Of a stretch of DNA of 64,000 bases, positions 47,062 to 60,691 are shown piece by piece. The position numbers and the translations under genes were made by a program. The stretch lies in the NCBI RefSeq assembly GCF_027497255.1, contig NZ_CP114903.1:5456001-5520000 (forward strand), in the 5' to 3' direction. How positions within the stretch are numbered: position 1 is the first letter of the stretch; the number at the start of each line of letters is the position of its first letter. The notes beneath the pieces were generated by a model that saw nothing but the letters and a program-made list of their open reading frames with translations, was not told the origin of the DNA and ran no database searches. Origin of the DNA: Micromonospora sp. WMMD882. Its GTDB lineage: Bacteria; Actinomycetota; Actinomycetes; Mycobacteriales; Micromonosporaceae.

Positions 47062-47532
47062 ATGCCGCGTAAGGGACCCGCTCCGCGGCGGCCGCTGGTC
47101 GCTGACCCGGTGTACAACTCGCCGCTGGTCACCCAGCTCGTGAACAAGATCCTGCTGCGCGGCAAGCGCCAGCTCGCCGAGCGCATCGTGTACGCGGCCC
47201 TGGAGGGCTGCCGCGAGAAGTCCGGCACCGACCCCGTCGTCACCCTCAAGCGGGCGATGGACAACGTCAAGCCCACCCTGGAGGTGCGCAGCCGCCGGGT
47301 CGGTGGCGCCACCTACCAGGTCCCGGTCGAGGTGCGCCCCGCGCGGGCGACCACCCTCGGGCTGCGCTGGCTGGTGACGTACTCCCGCGCCCGGCGCGAG
47401 AAGACCATGGTCGAGCGGCTCATGAACGAGCTGCTGGACGCCAGCAACGGCCTCGGCGCCGCCGTCAAGCGGCGTGAGGACACGCACAAGATGGCCGAGT
47501 CGAACAAGGCCTTCGCGCACTACCGCTGGTAA
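47062..47532 (+). CDS. rpsG: 30S ribosomal protein S7
   Basis: A 156-residue S7: [48 protein letters not shown]...[25 protein letters not shown]. It organises the 3' domain of 16S rRNA. The ATG follows GAAGGAG. It is placed between rpsL and fusA, with a 10-bp hairpin before fusA. Confidence 0.97.
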   Translation: MPRKGPAPRRPLVADPVYNSPLVTQLVNKILLRGKRQLAERIVYAALEGCREKSGTDPVVTLKRAMDNVKPTLEVRSRRVGGATYQVPVEVRPARATTLGLRWLVTYSRARREKTMVERLMNELLDASNGLGAAVKRREDTHKMAESNKAFAHYRW

Positions 47533-47539
47533 CACAGCT

Positions 47540-47567
47540 GGTTCCGGCGTCTCCGGGCGCCGGAACC
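47540..47567 (+). terminator. Hairpin in the rpsG-fusA gap
   Basis: GGTTCCGGCG (47540-47549) pairs with CGCCGGAACC (47558-47567). It is probably an mRNA-processing or attenuating structure, since fusA should be co-transcribed. Confidence 0.5.
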
Positions 47568-47607
47568 ACCACCAGTTGAGTCGAGACGACGATAAGTAGG
47601 GATTGAA

Positions 47608-49707
<2,100 letters not shown>

Positions 49708-49783
49708 TCTGCTCGTCCGCGGCCTCCGCGGGGCTGCATGAGACCGGGCCTGTAGGCTTCACCGCCGCAAGTCCCACAAGCTC

Positions 49784-49802
49784 TCCGACCGTCTCGGTCG
49801 GA
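49784..49802 (+). terminator. Short hairpin in the fusA-tuf gap
   Basis: TCCGACCG (49784-49791) pairs with CGGTCGGA (49795-49802) around TCT. It is possibly a processing site between fusA and tuf. Confidence 0.45.
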
Positions 49803-49879
49803 AAGGCTGTCGACAGAGTCCTAAGCGTCACCACGGCGCGCCGGGGCGTACGAACCAAGAAGTCCACAGGAGGACACCA

Positions 49880-51073
49880 GTGGCGAAGGCGAAGTTCGAG
49901 CGGACTAAGCCGCACGTCAACATCGGCACCATTGGTCACATCGACCACGGTAAGACGACGCTGACGGCGGCCATCACCAAGGTCCTGCACGACGAGTTCC
50001 CGGACCTGAACCCGTACACGCCGTTCGACGAGATCGACAAGGCGCCGGAGGAGAAGGCCCGCGGTATCACCATCTCCATCGCGCACGTCGAGTACCAGAC
50101 GAGCAACCGGCACTACGCGCACGTCGACTGCCCCGGGCACGCCGACTACATCAAGAACATGATCACCGGCGCCGCGCAGATGGACGGCGCGATCCTGGTG
50201 GTGGCGGCGACCGACGGCCCGATGCCGCAGACCCGCGAGCACGTGCTGCTGGCCCGTCAGGTCGGTGTGCCGTACATCGTCGTGGCGCTCAACAAGAGCG
50301 ACATGGTCGACGACGAGGAGCTCCTGGAGCTCGTCGAGCTCGAGGTTCGTGAGCTGCTCTCGAACCAGGAGTACCCGGGTGACGACCTGCCGGTCGTCCG
50401 GGTCTCGGCGCTCAAGGCCCTCGAGGGCGACCCGGAGTGGACCGGCAAGCTCCTGGAGCTGATGAACGCCGTCGACACCGCGATCCCGCAGCCGGAGCGC
50501 GAGACCGAGAAGCCGTTCCTGATGCCGATCGAGGACGTCTTCACGATCACCGGTCGGGGCACCGTGGTCACCGGCCGCGCCGAGCGCGGCATCCTCAAGC
50601 CGAACGAGGAGGTGGAGATCGTCGGCATCAAGGAGAAGTCGATGAAGACGGTCTGCACCGGTATCGAGATGTTCCGCAAGCTGCTCGACGAGGCCCGCGC
50701 GGGCGAGAACGTCGGTCTGCTGCTGCGGGGTATCAAGCGCGAGGACGTCGAGCGCGGCATGGTGGTCGTCAAGCCGGGCACCTCGACCCCGCACACGGAG
50801 TTCGAAGCGACGGTCTACATCCTCTCCAAGGAGGAGGGCGGCCGGCACACCCCGTTCTTCCAGAACTACCGTCCGCAGTTCTACTTCCGGACCACGGACG
50901 TCACCGGCGTCGTCACGCTGCCCGAGGGCACCGAGATGGTCATGCCGGGCGACAACACCACGATGACCGTGAAGCTGATCCAGCCCATCGCGATGGAGGA
51001 CAACCTCAAGTTCGCGATCCGGGAGGGTGGCCGTACGGTCGGCGCTGGTCGCGTCACCAAGATCATCAAGTGA
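49880..51073 (+). CDS. tuf: Elongation factor Tu
   Basis: A 397-residue EF-Tu: [14 protein letters not shown] (G1), RGITI (switch I), [12 protein letters not shown] (switch II), NKSD (G4), and normal beta-barrel domains II and III. It brings aminoacyl-tRNA to the ribosome. GTG 49880 follows AGGAGG. The S10 operon begins downstream. Confidence 0.98.
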   Translation: MAKAKFERTKPHVNIGTIGHIDHGKTTLTAAITKVLHDEFPDLNPYTPFDEIDKAPEEKARGITISIAHVEYQTSNRHYAHVDCPGHADYIKNMITGAAQMDGAILVVAATDGPMPQTREHVLLARQVGVPYIVVALNKSDMVDDEELLELVELEVRELLSNQEYPGDDLPVVRVSALKALEGDPEWTGKLLELMNAVDTAIPQPERETEKPFLMPIEDVFTITGRGTVVTGRAERGILKPNEEVEIVGIKEKSMKTVCTGIEMFRKLLDEARAGENVGLLLRGIKREDVERGMVVVKPGTSTPHTEFEATVYILSKEEGGRHTPFFQNYRPQFYFRTTDVTGVVTLPEGTEMVMPGDNTTMTVKLIQPIAMEDNLKFAIREGGRTVGAGRVTKIIK

Positions 51074-51424
51074 GCTGGGTAACCCCGATTAGACCCGCCG
51101 CCGGTCGTGCGGCATACTAGTCAGGTTGCGTAACGACAGTTCGTCGCCTGCGTTCGGATTTTCGCCGAACCTCCGGGTGAGAGGACAGTCGAGCGTAGGG
51201 TGGTTGGCGGTTTGCCGCCAACCACCCTCGCACGGCGTTCAGGTCGCGGTAGTGCGATCGGCGCCTTGACCCACCGCGCGGTCGGTATCGCTCCGGAGTC
51301 CCGGGGCGGAGCTTGGCCCGAGGGCGCGACACGCCCGACCGCGGGGGTCGGCGGAAGTGGGCCTGTGCCAGCCGGTACAGGCGCCCGCGACACAGCGGCA
51401 TCGAGAGAAGGAACAGAAGCCACC
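51074..51424 (+). promoter_or_regulatory. S10 operon promoter and long leader
   Basis: The region holds a probable promoter, TTAGAC (51089-51094), 18 bases, CATACT (51113-51118), then a leader of about 300 bases. Within it lies a perfect hairpin (51198-51227), listed separately. In enterobacteria the S10 leader mediates L4 autoregulation. Whether this leader does the same is unknown; no sequence similarity was recognised. Confidence 0.55.
51198..51227 (+). terminator. Perfect 13-bp hairpin in the S10 leader, possible attenuator
   Basis: GGGTGGTTGGCGG (51198-51210) pairs perfectly with 51215-51227 around TTTG, about 200 bases upstream of rpsJ. Confidence 0.6.
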
Positions 51425-51733
51425 ATGGCGGGACAGAAGATCCGCATCCGGCTCAAGGCCTATGACCACGAGGTCGTCGACTCCTCGGCTCGGAAGATCG
51501 TCGAGACGGTGACGCGTACCGGGGCGCAGGTCGCTGGCCCGGTGCCGCTGCCCACGGAGATCAACCGTTTCTGCGTCATCCGCTCGCCGCACAAGTACAA
51601 GGACTCGCGCGAGCACTTCGAGATGCGTACGCACAAGCGGCTGATCGACATCATCGACCCGACCCCCAAGACGGTCGACTCGCTCATGCGCCTCGACCTG
51701 CCGGCTGGCGTCGACATCGAGATCAAGCTGTAG
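51425..51733 (+). CDS. rpsJ: 30S ribosomal protein S10
   Basis: A 102-residue S10: [45 protein letters not shown] and [25 protein letters not shown]. It also acts as NusE in antitermination. ATG 51425. It is the first gene of the S10 operon, with rplC 11 bases on. Confidence 0.97.
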
Positions 51734-51744
51734 GGACCGGACAA

Positions 51745-52410
51745 ATGGACAGGCAAGTAAAGGGGATCCTGGGCGCGAAGCTCGGCATGACCCAGGTCTG
51801 GGACAACAACCGCGTTGTGCCGGTGACCGTGGTGCAGGCCGGCCCGTGCGTCGTCAGCCAGGTTCGTAGCGCCGAGAAGGACGGTTACTCGGCCATCCAG
51901 CTGGCCTACGGCGCGATCGACCCGCGCAAGGTCAAGAAGCCGATCAGCGGCCACTACGCCAAGGCGGACGTGGCGCCGCGCCGGCACATCGTCGAGCTGC
52001 GCACCACGGACGCCGGCGAGTACGCCCCCGGCCAGGAGGTCACCGTCGCCGAGTTCGCCCCCGGCGTCTCGATCGACGTGACCGGCAAGACCAAGGGCAA
52101 GGGCTACGCCGGCCCGATGAAGCGGCACGGCTTCCACGGCCTGCGGGCCAGCCACGGTGTCGAGCGCAAGCACCGCTCGCCCGGCTCGATCGGCGCCTGC
52201 GCCACCCCGGGTCGTGTCTTCAAGGGCACCCGGATGGCCGGCCGGATGGGTGGCGTGCGCTACACCGTCCAGAACCTGACCGTCCAGGCGGTCGACACCG
52301 AGAACAACCTCCTGCTCGTCCGTGGCGCCATCCCCGGCCCCAAGGGCGCGCTGGTCCTGGTCCGTACCGCGGCCAAGACCAAGGTGAAGAAGGGCGGTGC
52401 GGCGAAGTGA
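51745..52410 (+). CDS. rplC: 50S ribosomal protein L3
   Basis: A 221-residue L3: [57 protein letters not shown] and the [10 protein letters not shown] loop that reaches towards the peptidyl transferase centre. ATG 51745. Its stop overlaps the rplD GTG by four bases, implying coupled translation. Confidence 0.97.
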   Translation: MDRQVKGILGAKLGMTQVWDNNRVVPVTVVQAGPCVVSQVRSAEKDGYSAIQLAYGAIDPRKVKKPISGHYAKADVAPRRHIVELRTTDAGEYAPGQEVTVAEFAPGVSIDVTGKTKGKGYAGPMKRHGFHGLRASHGVERKHRSPGSIGACATPGRVFKGTRMAGRMGGVRYTVQNLTVQAVDTENNLLLVRGAIPGPKGALVLVRTAAKTKVKKGGAAK

Positions 52411-53072
52411 CCGCGGTTGACGTGATCGCCGTCGACGGCACCAAGAGCAGCTCCGTCGAGCTGCCGGCCGACATCTTCGACGTGCAGGCCAACGTCGCGC
52501 TGATGCACCAGGTCGTGGTGGCCCAGCTCGCGGCCGCCCGGCAGGGCACGCACAAGACGAAGACCCGTGGCGAGGTCTCCGGTGGCGGCAAGAAGCCGTA
52601 CAAGCAGAAGGGCACCGGTCGGGCCCGGCAGGGCTCGACCCGCGCGCCGCAGTTCGCCGGTGGTGGCGTGGTGCACGGTCCCGTCCCGCGTGACTACAGC
52701 CAGCGGACCCCGAAGAAGATGAAGGCCGCCGCCCTGCGTGGCGCCCTCTCCGACCGGGCCCGCGCCGGCCAGGTGCACGTCGTCGAGGCGTTCGTCACCG
52801 GCGAGAAGCCGTCCACCAAGGCGGCGCTGGCCACGCTGACGAAGCTGACCGCGGCCCGGCGGGTGCTGGTCGTGCTGAGCAGCACCGACGAGCTGAACTG
52901 GGTGTCGCTGCGGAACCTGCGCAACGCGCGGGACAGCCGGGTGCACCTGATCGAGGCCGGCCAGCTCAACACGTACGACGTGCTGGTGGCCGACGACGTG
53001 GTCTTCACCAAGGAGGCCCTGGACGAGTTCCTGGGCGTTCCGGCCGAGACCACCGAGGAGGGTGGCAAGTGA
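52407..53072 (+). CDS. rplD: 50S ribosomal protein L4
   Basis: A 221-residue L4 with the exit-tunnel loop [33 protein letters not shown]. It is intact around the macrolide-sensitive KxKGTGRAR part. L4 represses the S10 operon in enterobacteria. GTG 52407 overlaps rplC, and its stop overlaps the rplW GTG. Confidence 0.97.
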   Translation: MTAVDVIAVDGTKSSSVELPADIFDVQANVALMHQVVVAQLAAARQGTHKTKTRGEVSGGGKKPYKQKGTGRARQGSTRAPQFAGGGVVHGPVPRDYSQRTPKKMKAAALRGALSDRARAGQVHVVEAFVTGEKPSTKAALATLTKLTAARRVLVVLSSTDELNWVSLRNLRNARDSRVHLIEAGQLNTYDVLVADDVVFTKEALDEFLGVPAETTEEGGK

Positions 53073-53371
53073 GCACGATCGCTGACCCGCGCGACATCAT
53101 CGTGGCGCCGGTCGTCTCGGAGAAGAGCTACAGCGAGCTGAACCGGAACTGGTACACCTTCCTGGTGCACCCGGACGCCAACAAGACCGAGATCAAGATC
53201 GCTATCCAGCAGATCTTCAACGTCCGCGTCCTGACGGTCAACACCCTCAACCGCGAGGGCAAGCGCAAGCGGACCCGTACCGGGTTCGGTCAGCGCAAGG
53301 CCACCAAGCGCGCGATGGTGAAGCTGGCTGACGGTGACCGTATCGAGGCCTTCGGCGGCCCGGTCAGCTGA
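53069..53371 (+). CDS. rplW: 50S ribosomal protein L23
   Basis: A 100-residue L23: [47 protein letters not shown], ending near EAFGGPVS. It lies at the tunnel exit and docks trigger factor and SRP. GTG 53069 overlaps the rplD stop. Confidence 0.97.
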   Translation: MSTIADPRDIIVAPVVSEKSYSELNRNWYTFLVHPDANKTEIKIAIQQIFNVRVLTVNTLNREGKRKRTRTGFGQRKATKRAMVKLADGDRIEAFGGPVS

Positions 53372-53383
53372 GGGGTGTAGACA

Positions 53384-54223
<840 letters not shown>

Positions 54224-54235
54224 GGGAGATAAGAC

Positions 54236-54517
54236 ATGCCTCGCAGCCTGAAGAAGGGCCCGTTCATCGACGACCACCTGCTCAAGAAGGTGGAGACGCA
54301 GAACGAGAAGGGCTCGAAGAACGTCATCAAGACCTGGTCGCGGCGCTCGACGATCATCCCGGACATGCTCGGGCACACGATCGCCGTGCACGACGGGCGC
54401 AAGCACGTCCCGGTGTTCGTCACCGAGGCGATGGTCGGGCACAAGCTCGGCGAGTTCGCGCTGACCCGCACGTTCAAGGGTCACGAGAAGGACGACCGGA
54501 AGAGCCGCCGCCGCTAG
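54236..54517 (+). CDS. rpsS: 30S ribosomal protein S19
   Basis: A 93-residue S19: [83 protein letters not shown]. It contacts S13 in the 30S head. The ATG follows GAGGGAGATAAG. Confidence 0.97.
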   Translation: MPRSLKKGPFIDDHLLKKVETQNEKGSKNVIKTWSRRSTIIPDMLGHTIAVHDGRKHVPVFVTEAMVGHKLGEFALTRTFKGHEKDDRKSRRR

Positions 54518-54552
54518 GCGAGCCACGGATAGAGGATCAAGGGGTTACAGCG

Positions 54553-55041
54553 ATGCCAGGAAAGGGCGACGCTCCGGTGCTTCCGGGCGCGCGGGCGATT
54601 GCGCGACACGTGCGCATCTCGCCGATGAAGGCGCGCCGGGTGGTCAACCTCGTCCGCGGCCTGCCCGCGAAGGAGGCCCTCACGGTGCTGCAGTTCGCGC
54701 CGCAGGCGGCGAGCGAGCAGGTGTACAAGGTGCTCGCGAGCGCGATCGCCAACGCGGAGAACAACGAGCGGCTGGACCCCGACGCGCTGCTCGTCAGCGA
54801 GGCGTTCGTCGACGAGGGCCCGACCATGAAGCGGTTCCGGCCGCGGGCGCAGGGCCGGGCGTACCGGATCCGCAAGCGCACGTGCCACATCACCGTGGCG
54901 GTCGAGGCGGTCGCGCCGGCGGCGCCGAAGAAGTCCGCGGCGGCGAAGAAGTCGGCCCCGGTCAAGCAGGCCGAGCAGGCTGAGCAGGCCACGCAGGCGG
55001 AGCCGACGGAGACGCAGAGCAAGACGGAGGGCGCCGAGTAA
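54553..55041 (+). CDS. rplV: 50S ribosomal protein L22 with C-terminal extension
   Basis: A 162-residue L22. The core [36 protein letters not shown] through the tunnel loop [26 protein letters not shown] is standard. After about residue 117 comes a 45-residue tail of Ala/Lys then [14 protein letters not shown], beyond the usual length. The tail is probably disordered and may associate with rRNA. The stop shares a base with the rpsC ATG. Confidence 0.96.
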   Translation: MPGKGDAPVLPGARAIARHVRISPMKARRVVNLVRGLPAKEALTVLQFAPQAASEQVYKVLASAIANAENNERLDPDALLVSEAFVDEGPTMKRFRPRAQGRAYRIRKRTCHITVAVEAVAPAAPKKSAAAKKSAPVKQAEQAEQATQAEPTETQSKTEGAE

Positions 55042-55925
55042 TGGGTCAGAAGGTTCACCCGCACGGGTTCCGGCTCGGCATCTCGACCGACTGGAAGTCC
55101 CGCTGGTTCGCGGACAAGCTCTACAAGGACTACATCGGCGAGGACGTCAAGATCCGCCGCATGATGTCCAAGGGGCTGGAGCGGGCCGGCATCTCCAAGG
55201 TCGACATCGAGCGGACCCGGGACCGGGTCCGGGTCGACATCCACACCGCCCGTCCGGGCATCGTCATCGGCCGTAAGGGCGCCGAGGCGGACCGGATCCG
55301 CGGCGAGCTGGAGAAGCTCACCGGCAAGCAGGTGCAGCTCAACATCATCGAGGTGAAGAGCCCCGAGTCGGACGCGCAGCTCGTCGCCCAGGGCGTCGCC
55401 GAGCAGCTCTCCAGCCGGGTCAGCTTCCGTCGGGCGATGCGCAAGGCGATGCAGTCGGCCATGAAGAACCCGGTCTGCAAGGGCATCCGGGTGCAGGTCT
55501 CGGGTCGTCTGGGCGGCGCCGAGATGAGCCGGACCGAGTTCTACCGCGAGGGCCGGGTGCCGCTGCACACGCTGCGGGCCAACATCGAGTACGGCTTCTT
55601 CGAGGCCCGTACCACCTTCGGCCGGATCGGCGTGAAGGTCTGGATCTACAAGGGCGACGCGGTTCCGGGCCGGGAGGCCCCGGCCGAGACCGCCCCGTCC
55701 CGCCCGCGTCGTGAGCGTGGCGACCGTCCCGAGCGTCCGCGTCGCGGTCGCTCCGGTTCCTCCGGCACCACCGCCGGCGGCACCGAGGCTGGTCGGGCCG
55801 CCGCGACCACCGTCGCGCAGCAGGCCGAGACGCCGAGTGGCGAGCCGGTCGACAGCGCTGCTGTCGCCGCGGCCGCGACCACCCCGGCCGACTCGCAGCC
55901 GGCAGAAACGCAGCAGGAGGGCTGA
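55041..55925 (+). CDS. rpsC: 30S ribosomal protein S3 with long disordered tail
   Basis: A 294-residue S3. The core ([28 protein letters not shown] domain with [17 protein letters not shown], and [16 protein letters not shown]...GVKVWIYKG) is intact. S3 helps form the mRNA entry helicase. The last ~80 residues are Arg/Pro-rich then Ala/Thr-rich with no homology, longer than in most bacteria. It overlaps rplV by one base and is followed after three bases by rplP. Confidence 0.96.
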   Translation: MGQKVHPHGFRLGISTDWKSRWFADKLYKDYIGEDVKIRRMMSKGLERAGISKVDIERTRDRVRVDIHTARPGIVIGRKGAEADRIRGELEKLTGKQVQLNIIEVKSPESDAQLVAQGVAEQLSSRVSFRRAMRKAMQSAMKNPVCKGIRVQVSGRLGGAEMSRTEFYREGRVPLHTLRANIEYGFFEARTTFGRIGVKVWIYKGDAVPGREAPAETAPSRPRRERGDRPERPRRGRSGSSGTTAGGTEAGRAAATTVAQQAETPSGEPVDSAAVAAAATTPADSQPAETQQEG

Positions 55926-55928
55926 CAG

Positions 55929-56354
55929 ATGCTGATGCCGCGCAAGCCCCCGAAGGGCTTCCGCAAGCCGCACCACCCGGACCGCAGCGGCGCGTCCAAG
56001 GGCGGGAACCGGGTGGTGTTCGGCGAGTTCGGGATCCAGGCTCTCGAGCCGGCGTACGTCACGAACCGGCAGATCGAGTCGGCTCGTATCGCGATGACCC
56101 GTCACATCAAGCGTGGCGGCAAGGTCTGGATCACGATCTTCCCGGACCAGGCGCTGACCAAGAAGCCGGCGGAGACCCGGATGGGTTCCGGTAAGGGCTC
56201 GCCCGAGTGGTGGGTCGCCAACGTGAAGCCGGGGCGGGTGCTCTTCGAGATGTCCTTCCCCAACGAGCAGATCGCGCGAGAGGCGATGCGTCGCGCGATC
56301 CACAAGCTCCCGATGAAGTGCCGCATTGTGACGCGCGAAGTGGGTGAATCCTGA
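55929..56354 (+). CDS. rplP: 50S ribosomal protein L16
   Basis: A 141-residue L16: [68 protein letters not shown] and [32 protein letters not shown] 55929 is eight bases after AGGAGG. A second ATG two codons on is possible, but less well spaced. It overlaps rpmC by one base. Confidence 0.96.
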
Positions 56355-56590
56355 TGGCAGCGGGCGTTAAGGCCGCCGAGCTGCGTGAGCTCTCCGAGGA
56401 GGAGCTGGTCACGAAGCTGCGGGAGGCCAAGGCGGAGCTGTTCAACCTCCGGGTGCAGGCCGCCACCGGTCAGCTCGACAACAACCGGCGGCTCCAGGTC
56501 ATCCGTCGGGAGATCGCCCGGATCTACACGATCATGCGTGAGCGTGAGCTGGGGCTCTCGGCCGCGCCGACTGAGGTGACTGCATCATGA
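56354..56590 (+). CDS. rpmC: 50S ribosomal protein L29
   Basis: A 78-residue L29: [57 protein letters not shown]. It lies at the tunnel exit. The ATG overlaps the rplP stop, and the end overlaps the rpsQ ATG by four bases. Confidence 0.95.
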   Translation: MAAGVKAAELRELSEEELVTKLREAKAELFNLRVQAATGQLDNNRRLQVIRREIARIYTIMRERELGLSAAPTEVTAS

Positions 56591-56874
56591 GCGAGACCAC
56601 CGAGAACACCACCACCGCCACCGTGCGGGCCCGCCGCAAGGTCCGTGAGGGCCTGGTGGTGAGCGACAAGATGGACAAGACCGTCGTCGTCGAGGTCGAG
56701 GACCGGGTCAAGCACGCGCTGTACGGCAAGATCATGCGCCGGACCAGCAAGCTGAAGGTGCACGACGAGCAGAACGCCGCCGGCATCGGCGACCGGGTTC
56801 TGATCATGGAGACCCGGCCGCTGTCGGCCACCAAGCGGTGGCGGCTCGTGGAGATCCTGGAAAAGGCCAAGTAG
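56587..56874 (+). CDS. rpsQ: 30S ribosomal protein S17
   Basis: A 95-residue S17 with a short Thr/Glu-rich N-terminus, then [72 protein letters not shown]. It is the end of the S10 operon proper. A hairpin follows before rplN. Confidence 0.96.
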   Translation: MSETTENTTTATVRARRKVREGLVVSDKMDKTVVVEVEDRVKHALYGKIMRRTSKLKVHDEQNAAGIGDRVLIMETRPLSATKRWRLVEILEKAK

Positions 56875-56924
56875 CGAAGGCTCAAACTCGCCCGGCGTGC
56901 CAGTCGGGCGCGGGTTCCGCCAGG

Positions 56925-56947
56925 CTCCGGCCGCCACGCGGCCGGAG
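56925..56947 (+). terminator. Hairpin between rpsQ and rplN
   Basis: CTCCGGCCGC (56925-56934) pairs perfectly with GCGGCCGGAG (56938-56947) around CAC. It marks the S10/spc boundary and may act as a partial terminator or processing site. Confidence 0.55.
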
Positions 56948-56971
56948 AACCGGCAGACATAGGAGATAGAC

Positions 56972-57340
56972 GTGATTCAGCAGGAGTCGCGACTGCGCGT
57001 CGCCGACAACACGGGTGCCCGGGAGATCCTGTGCATCCGGGTTCTCGGTGGCTCCGGTCGGCGCTACGCGAGCATCGGCGACGTCATCGTGGCCACCGTC
57101 AAGGACGCGATCCCCGGCGCCGGTGTGAAGAAGGGCGACGTCGTCAAGGCGGTCGTCGTTCGCACCGCCAAGGAGCGTCGGCGGCCGGACGGCTCGTACA
57201 TCCGCTTCGACGAGAACGCCGCCGTCATCATCAAGGACGGTGGGGACCCGCGCGGTACCCGTATCTTCGGCCCGGTGGGTCGTGAGCTGCGGGACAAGCG
57301 GTTCATGAAGATCATTTCTCTCGCGCCGGAGGTGTTGTGA
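56972..57340 (+). CDS. rplN: 50S ribosomal protein L14
   Basis: A 122-residue L14: [78 protein letters not shown] and the ending [15 protein letters not shown] 56972 follows AGGAG. First gene of the spc block. It overlaps rplX by four bases. Confidence 0.97.
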   Translation: MIQQESRLRVADNTGAREILCIRVLGGSGRRYASIGDVIVATVKDAIPGAGVKKGDVVKAVVVRTAKERRRPDGSYIRFDENAAVIIKDGGDPRGTRIFGPVGRELRDKRFMKIISLAPEVL

Positions 57341-57657
57341 CCGTGAAGGTCAAGAAGGGCGACACGGTCATCGTCATCGCCGGCAAGGACAAGGGCGCCA
57401 AGGGCAAGGTCATCGCGGCCTACCCGCGCCAGGACAAGGTCCTCGTCGAGGGCGTGAACCGCGTCAAGAAGCACACCCGCGTGAGCACCACCCAGCGCGG
57501 CGCCAAGACCGGTGGCATCGTCACCCAGGAGGCCCCGATCCACGTCTCGAACGTGCAGGTCCTGGACTCCGATGGGAAGCCGACCCGAATCGGGTACCGG
57601 ATCGACGAGAACGGCCAGAAGGTCCGCATCGCGCGTAGCTCCGGTAAGGACCTCTGA
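57337..57657 (+). CDS. rplX: 50S ribosomal protein L24
   Basis: A 106-residue L24 with the KOW motif: [45 protein letters not shown] and [19 protein letters not shown]. It is an assembly initiator. GTG 57337 overlaps the rplN stop. A GTG two codons on is a less likely start. The stop shares a base with the rplE ATG. Confidence 0.96.
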   Translation: MTVKVKKGDTVIVIAGKDKGAKGKVIAAYPRQDKVLVEGVNRVKKHTRVSTTQRGAKTGGIVTQEAPIHVSNVQVLDSDGKPTRIGYRIDENGQKVRIARSSGKDL

Positions 57658-58226
57658 TGACCACGGCTACCGAAACCAAGACCCTGCCGCGCCTCAAGGA
57701 GCGGTACCGTAACGAGATCGTGGCCAAGCTGCAGGAGCAGCACAACTTCGCGAACCCCATGCAGGTTCCGCGGTTGGTCAAGATCGTCGTCAACATGGGT
57801 GTCGGCGAGGCCGCTCGCGACGCCAAGCTGATCGACGGCGCCGTGCGCGACCTGGCCACCATCACCGGCCAGAAGCCGCAGGTGCGGCGGGCGACCAAGT
57901 CGATCGCGCAGTTCAAGCTCCGTGAGGGCATGCCGATCGGCGCGAAGGTCACCCTGCGCGGCGACCGGATGTGGGAGTTCCTGGACCGGCTGCTCTCCAT
58001 CGCGCTGCCGCGTATCCGTGACTTCCGCGGCCTGGACGGGCGCAAGCTCGACGGGCACGGCAACTACACGTTCGGCCTGACCGAGCAGTCGGTGTTCCAC
58101 GAGATCGACCAGGACAAGATCGATCGTCAGCGGGGCATGGACATCACCGTGGTGACCACCGCCACGACCGACGACGAGGGCCGGGCGCTGCTCAAGCTCC
58201 TGGGCTTCCCGTTCAAGGAGAACTGA
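57657..58226 (+). CDS. rplE: 50S ribosomal protein L5
   Basis: A 189-residue L5: [86 protein letters not shown] and [10 protein letters not shown]. It binds 5S rRNA. It is followed one base later by rpsZ. Confidence 0.97.
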   Translation: MTTATETKTLPRLKERYRNEIVAKLQEQHNFANPMQVPRLVKIVVNMGVGEAARDAKLIDGAVRDLATITGQKPQVRRATKSIAQFKLREGMPIGAKVTLRGDRMWEFLDRLLSIALPRIRDFRGLDGRKLDGHGNYTFGLTEQSVFHEIDQDKIDRQRGMDITVVTTATTDDEGRALLKLLGFPFKEN

Positions 58227-58227
58227 G

Positions 58228-58413
58228 ATGGCCAAGAAGGCGCTGATCCTCAAGGCGGCCGCGAAGCCGAAGTTCTCGGTTCGCGCGTACACCCGCTGCC
58301 AGCGGTGCGGACGTCCCAAGGCGGTCTACCGCAAGTTCGGTCTCTGCCGGGTCTGCATCCGGGAGATGGCCCACCGCGGTGAGCTGCCCGGCGTGTCCAA
58401 GGCCTCCTGGTAA
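58228..58413 (+). CDS. rpsZ: 30S ribosomal protein S14, zinc-binding type
   Basis: A 61-residue short S14: [30 protein letters not shown] and [23 protein letters not shown]. All four zinc cysteines (CxxC...CxxC) are present, so this is the C+ form. Many actinobacteria keep a second, zinc-free S14 elsewhere for zinc starvation. ATG 58228. Confidence 0.96.
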   Translation: MAKKALILKAAAKPKFSVRAYTRCQRCGRPKAVYRKFGLCRVCIREMAHRGELPGVSKASW

Positions 58414-58509
58414 TAGCCCGGCGCGCTCCGCGCGTCCGCTGCACTGTCTCTTCGCCGTAGGCCCCGGGCGTACCCGCGGGAACCCCGGCGAGAAAGGTAG
58501 ACGAAATCC

Positions 58510-58917
58510 ATGACGATGACCGACCCGATCGCAGACATGCTCACGCGTCTGCGGAACGCCAACCAGGCGTACCACGACCGGGTGACGATGCCCTACTCCA
58601 AGATCAAGGCGAACATCGCCGAGGTCCTGAAGTCCGAGGGTTACATCGCCACCTGGTCGGTCGAGGAGCCCGAGGAGGGCGCCGTCGGCAAGCGACTGGT
58701 CGTCGAACTGAAGTACGGCCAGAACCGGGAGCGGAGCCTGGCCGGCATCAAGCGTGTCTCCAAGCCCGGTCTCCGGGTGTACGCCAAGTCGGACGGGCTC
58801 CCGCGGGTGCTCGGCGGCCTCGGCGTGGCGATCATTTCGACGTCCCAGGGGCTGCTGACCGACCGGCAGGCCCGCAAGCGGAGCGTTGGCGGGGAAGTCC
58901 TCGCCTTCGTCTGGTAA
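58510..58917 (+). CDS. rpsH: 30S ribosomal protein S8
   Basis: A 135-residue S8: [44 protein letters not shown], and the C-terminal [25 protein letters not shown]. It regulates the spc operon in enterobacteria. ATG 58510 gives two extra residues; ATG 58516 is also possible. A 96-base gap separates it from rpsZ. Confidence 0.96.
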   Translation: MTMTDPIADMLTRLRNANQAYHDRVTMPYSKIKANIAEVLKSEGYIATWSVEEPEEGAVGKRLVVELKYGQNRERSLAGIKRVSKPGLRVYAKSDGLPRVLGGLGVAIISTSQGLLTDRQARKRSVGGEVLAFVW

Positions 58918-58933
58918 CGGGAGACAGGTAGAA

Positions 58934-59476
58934 ATGTCGCGTATTGGACGTAAGTCGATCCCGGTGCCTTCCGGCGTCGACGTCACCATTGACGGCCGGA
59001 CCGTCAAGGTCAAGGGCCCCAAGGGCGAGCTGTCGCACACCGTCGCCGAGCCGATCACGGTGGAGCGGGGCGAGGACGGCACGCTGCACGTCAACCGGCC
59101 GAACGACGAGCGCAAGGCCAAGGAGCTGCACGGCCTGAGCCGTACCCTGGTCGCGAACATGATCGTCGGGGTGACCGACGGTTACCGCAAGAGCCTGGAG
59201 ATCGCCGGCACCGGTTACCGGGTCACCGCCAAGGGCAAGGACCTGGAGTTCGCGCTCGGGTTCTCGCACCCGGTGCTGGTCCCCGCGCCGGACGGCATCA
59301 CCTTCACCGTCGAGAAGCCGACGCTGTTCCACGTGGCCGGCATCGACAAGCAGCTCGTCGGTGAGGTCGCCGCCAACATCCGGAAGATCCGCCCGCCGGA
59401 GCCCTACAAGGGCAAGGGTGTGAAGTACCAGGACGAGGTCATTCGTCGCAAGGCCGGAAAGGCAGGTAAGAAGTGA
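58934..59476 (+). CDS. rplF: 50S ribosomal protein L6
   Basis: A 180-residue L6 of two repeated domains: [32 protein letters not shown] and [45 protein letters not shown] 58934 follows GGGAGACAGG. It overlaps rplR by four bases. Confidence 0.97.
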   Translation: MSRIGRKSIPVPSGVDVTIDGRTVKVKGPKGELSHTVAEPITVERGEDGTLHVNRPNDERKAKELHGLSRTLVANMIVGVTDGYRKSLEIAGTGYRVTAKGKDLEFALGFSHPVLVPAPDGITFTVEKPTLFHVAGIDKQLVGEVAANIRKIRPPEPYKGKGVKYQDEVIRRKAGKAGKK

Positions 59477-59862
59477 GCGCCACGCTGCTCAAGCGCCGCC
59501 GCGGCGTCGCCGCCAAGCGTGCCGTCGGGCGTGCGCGTCGGCACTTCCGGGTCCGCAAGAACGTCAACGGCACCCCCGAGCGTCCCCGCCTGGTCGTCAC
59601 CCGCTCGCTGCGGCACATCGTGGCCCAGATCGTGGACGACACCAAGGGTCACACCCTGGCGTCGGCCTCGACCCTGGACGCCTCGCTGCGCGGCACGGAG
59701 GGCGACAAGAGCGCCCTGGCCGGCAAGGTCGGCGCCCTGCTCGCCGAGCGGGCCAAGGCCGCCGGCGTCTCGAAGGTCGTCTTCGACCGCGGTGGCAACC
59801 GGTACGCGGGGCGGGTCGCCGCCCTGGCCGACGCCGCTCGCGAAGCCGGGCTCGAGTTCTAG
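59473..59862 (+). CDS. rplR: 50S ribosomal protein L18
   Basis: A 129-residue L18: [41 protein letters not shown] and [29 protein letters not shown]. It binds 5S rRNA with L5. GTG 59473 overlaps the rplF stop. Confidence 0.96.
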   Translation: MSATLLKRRRGVAAKRAVGRARRHFRVRKNVNGTPERPRLVVTRSLRHIVAQIVDDTKGHTLASASTLDASLRGTEGDKSALAGKVGALLAERAKAAGVSKVVFDRGGNRYAGRVAALADAAREAGLEF

Positions 59863-59894
59863 AAACCCCGTCACGAGAGAGAGGAAAGCTGCTG

Positions 59895-60509
59895 ATGCCA
59901 GGTCAACAGCGCCGTGGCGGCGGGTCCGGTGGCAACGAGGGTGGTCGCCGCGACAACCGCCGTGAGGGCGGTCGCGGAAACGCGCCCGTCGAGAAGACCC
60001 CGCACCTCGAGCGGGTCGTCGCGATCAACCGCGTCGCCAAGGTCGTGAAGGGTGGTCGTCGCTTCAGCTTCACCGCCCTGGTGATCGTGGGCGACGGCGA
60101 CGGCACCGTCGGCGTGGGCTACGGAAAGGCCAAGGAGGTGCCCGCGGCGATCGCCAAGGGCGTCGAGGAGGCCAAGAAGCACTTCTTCAAGGTGCCGCGG
60201 ATCGGTCAGTCGATCCCGCACCCGGTCACGGGCGAGGACGCCGCCGGTGTGGTGCTGCTCAAGCCGGCCTCCGCCGGTACGGGCGTCATCGCCGGTGGTC
60301 CGGTGCGTGCCGTGCTGGAGTGCGCGGGCATCCACGACGTGCTCTCCAAGAGCCTCGGCTCGTCCAACCCGATCAACATCGTGCACGCCACCGTGGCGGC
60401 CCTGAAGGGGCTGGAGTCCCCCGAGCAGGTCGCGGCGCGTCGTGGCCTGCCGGTGGAGGACGTCGCGCCGGCCGCCATGCTGGCGTCGCGTGCGGGGGTG
60501 GCGTCCTGA
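59895..60509 (+). CDS. rpsE: 30S ribosomal protein S5
   Basis: A 204-residue S5 with a ~35-residue Gly/Arg-rich N-terminal extension, then [50 protein letters not shown] and [23 protein letters not shown]. It matters for decoding accuracy. ATG 59895 follows GAGGAAAG. The stop shares a base with rpmD. Confidence 0.96.
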   Translation: MPGQQRRGGGSGGNEGGRRDNRREGGRGNAPVEKTPHLERVVAINRVAKVVKGGRRFSFTALVIVGDGDGTVGVGYGKAKEVPAAIAKGVEEAKKHFFKVPRIGQSIPHPVTGEDAAGVVLLKPASAGTGVIAGGPVRAVLECAGIHDVLSKSLGSSNPINIVHATVAALKGLESPEQVAARRGLPVEDVAPAAMLASRAGVAS

Positions 60510-60691
60510 TGGCGCGCCTGAAGGTCACCCAGGTCCGGTCCGGGATCGGGACCAAGCACAACCAGCGTGAGTCGCTGCGGTCGCTCGGTCTCAAGCGGAT
60601 CAACGACGTGGTGGTGAAGGAGGACCGCCCCGAGATCCGGGGCATGATCTTCGCGGTCAACCACCTCGTGAAGGTCGAGGAGGTCGAGTAA
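60509..60691 (+). CDS. rpmD: 50S ribosomal protein L30
   Basis: A 60-residue L30: [60 protein letters not shown]. It is complete, at normal bacterial length. One-base overlaps (TGATG before, TAATG after) tie it to rpsE and rplO. Confidence 0.96.
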   Translation: MARLKVTQVRSGIGTKHNQRESLRSLGLKRINDVVVKEDRPEIRGMIFAVNHLVKVEEVE

